A DNA stretch of 12,962 bases from Planctomycetaceae bacterium (GTDB lineage: Bacteria; Planctomycetota; Planctomycetia; Pirellulales; Thermoguttaceae): assembly GCA_031259095.1 (NCBI GenBank), contig JAIRLW010000561.1:1-12962 (forward strand), written 5' to 3'. Below, one piece after another: positions 12,448 through 12,962 of the stretch. The translations under genes and the position numbers were made by a program. Below the pieces are notes generated by a model, which worked only from the letters and a program-made list of their open reading frames with translations, was not told the origin of the DNA and made no database searches. How positions within the stretch are numbered: position 1 is the stretch's first letter; each line of letters begins with the position of its first letter.

Positions 12448-12476
12448 AAGCGGGACATTTTTCGCTAACGCCGCTT
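12448..12476 (+). terminator. weak hairpin after nrdR
   Basis: AAGCGG and CCGCTT pair across a 17-nt loop directly after the nrdR stop. The stem is only 6 bp and is followed by GGGG rather than T, so termination is doubtful. Confidence 0.25.
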
Positions 12477-12538
12477 GGGGAATCTCTAAAAGACCATTTG
12501 CCAAAAACAACTGTTTATAGGCTGATTATTAAAATGGG

Positions 12539-12579
12539 TAAAATTTTTCTGACTATTTCGGGATTTAGGGAGACAATCA
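12539..12579 (-). repeat. dispersed intergenic motif, copy D
   Basis: On the minus strand it reads TGATTGTCTCCCTAAATCCC then GAAATAGTCAGAAAAATTTT, closest to copy A in its left half. Its left end overlaps the first degenerate unit of the 21-bp tandem repeat. No gene starts downstream on this strand. Confidence 0.6.
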
Positions 12580-12703
12580 GCCATAGATTAAAGACGATCA
12601 GGCGCAGATTAAAGACGATCAGGCACAGATTAAAGACGATCAGGCGCAGATTAAAGACGATCAGTCACAGATTAAAGACGATCAGGCGCAGATTAAAGAC
12701 GAT
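12572..12703 (+). repeat. 21-bp tandem repeat (five full and two partial units)
   Basis: The unit is ATTAAAGACGATCAGGCGCA plus G, beginning at 12587, with a degenerate partial unit before and a partial unit after. Units alternate between GCGCAG and CACAG forms, suggesting duplication as 42-bp blocks. The 21-bp period equals seven codons and every frame that stays open gives a heptad. Confidence 0.92.
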
Positions 12704-12712
12704 ATGAAGTAG
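12587..12712 (+). pseudogene. possible 3' relic of a heptad-repeat coiled-coil gene
   Basis: In one frame the tandem repeat reads I-K-D-D-Q-A-Q repeatedly, an acidic/polar heptad typical of coiled-coil proteins, ending D-D-M-K and a TAG at 12710. The first unit has TAG (12584-12586) where the others have CAG, and another in-frame TAG lies at 12566, so the frame has no start codon. An alternative frame from 12498 gives a basic 69-residue heptad protein (H-R-L-K-T-I-R), less natural in composition. Either the array is a decayed gene end or it is simply non-coding. Confidence 0.35.
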
Positions 12713-12796
12713 AAAACGACAATTTTGTCTTCAAAGGCAGGCGATGAAGGGTGAAACTCCTTCGATGAAATGCCGTCTATCTTTGGTCCCAAGAGT
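12713..12796. other. non-coding stretch with a hairpin shared with 10358-10390
   Basis: Bases 12751-12783 align without gaps to 10358-10390 (about 25 of 33 identical), sharing GTGAAA at the left and GCCGTCTATCTT at the right. In both places the GAAA sits in the loop of a short stem whose bases differ. No open reading frame. Confidence 0.4.
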
Positions 12797-12865
12797 CCCT
12801 ATTGTCCCATTTGTCCCAAAAATACTTGCCGTGAAGGGACATTAGGGATAAATAGGACATGAGGG
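12797..12865. repeat. GTCCC/GGGAC long imperfect palindrome
   Basis: Arm 12797-12820 pairs with arm 12842-12865 (19 of 24 positions), and an inner TTGCC (12826-12830) faces GGCAA at 12866-12870. GTCCC recurs with 9-bp spacing in the left arm. The pattern resembles 1225-1292 and the sequence around the target site of the 286-bp MITE. Confidence 0.5.
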
Positions 12866-12910
12866 GGCAATATTTTCCATAATCAACTGCTAAAAATAAG
12901 CGGACATAGA

Positions 12911-12937
12911 CGGCAACCTTTGGGCGGCAGGTTGCCG
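12911..12937. repeat. REP-like hairpin at the window end
   Basis: CGGCAACCT and AGGTTGCCG form a perfect 9-bp stem around a 9-nt loop, similar in composition to the hairpins at 5078-5098 and 10270-10295. No gene is visible between here and the window end. Confidence 0.55.
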
Positions 12938-12962
12938 ATCTCCATGATTCACTTTCTACTAT

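Noticed and set aside
12572..12703. CRISPR-like array
   Set aside because: The units are contiguous 21-bp tandem copies without unique spacers, and no cas gene is nearby.
12498..12707. 69-residue basic heptad protein (H-R-L-K-T-I-R repeats)
   Set aside because: It lies mostly in the 21-bp tandem array, its upstream part overlaps a dispersed intergenic motif, and there is no ribosome site. The open frame is explained by the repeat having no stop in that phase.

Overview
The window looks like a chromosomal segment of a moderately AT-rich planctomycete, possibly one of the gut-associated Pirellulales-like lineages. Three things point there. One is a Tat-exported Gfo/Idh/MocA oxidoreductase of the type that is highly amplified in Planctomycetota. 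Another is a LysM protein with an L,D-transpeptidase-like tail on a long Pro/Thr-rich stalk. The third is large cytosolic TPR proteins, with many genes lacking a clear Shine-Dalgarno sequence. The phylum is an inference from gene style; no rRNA or other marker gene is present.

Layout: a DUF58 protein (+, 176-1048); a repeat-filled gap; a membrane-anchored LysM/pseudo-L,D-transpeptidase protein (+, 1592-3754), convergent with a NifS/IscS-type cysteine desulfurase (-, 3801-4997); a gap with repeats and a 91-bp MITE; a very large TPR protein (-, 5282-8071); a divergent 630-bp gap holding a 286-bp MITE; the oxidoreductase (+, 8704-10212); a gap rich in hairpins; then a probable two-gene unit of a second TPR protein (+, 10543-11886) and nrdR (+, 11912-12445); and finally a 517-bp non-coding tail with a 21-bp tandem repeat and palindromes. 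No tRNA, rRNA, CRISPR array or transposase gene is visible.

The genes do not form one pathway. Envelope functions (LysM protein, exported oxidoreductase), PLP sulfur chemistry, a DUF58 protein and ribonucleotide-reductase regulation sit beside each other. The only likely operon is the small TPR gene with nrdR, 25 nt apart behind one good promoter.

The most striking content is between genes. Two non-autonomous elements of 91 and 286 bp share perfect or near-perfect terminal inverted repeats beginning GTAATAT, and each is flanked by an exact 8-bp target duplication (CTATTTTT and GTCCCATC). This is the hallmark of the IS66 family. The longer one carries a 195-bp symmetric cluster of REP-like hairpins that the shorter lacks. 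A third, isolated terminus lies just upstream of the DUF58 gene. Other dispersed families are a ~40-bp motif present four times (twice exactly 11 nt before a putative -35 box), heptanucleotide tandem repeats at three loci, a 116-bp palindromic MITE-like element, GTCCC/GGGAC palindromes and several REP-like hairpins. In the proteins, the main oddity is that the L,D-transpeptidase-like domain has lost both its catalytic His and Cys.
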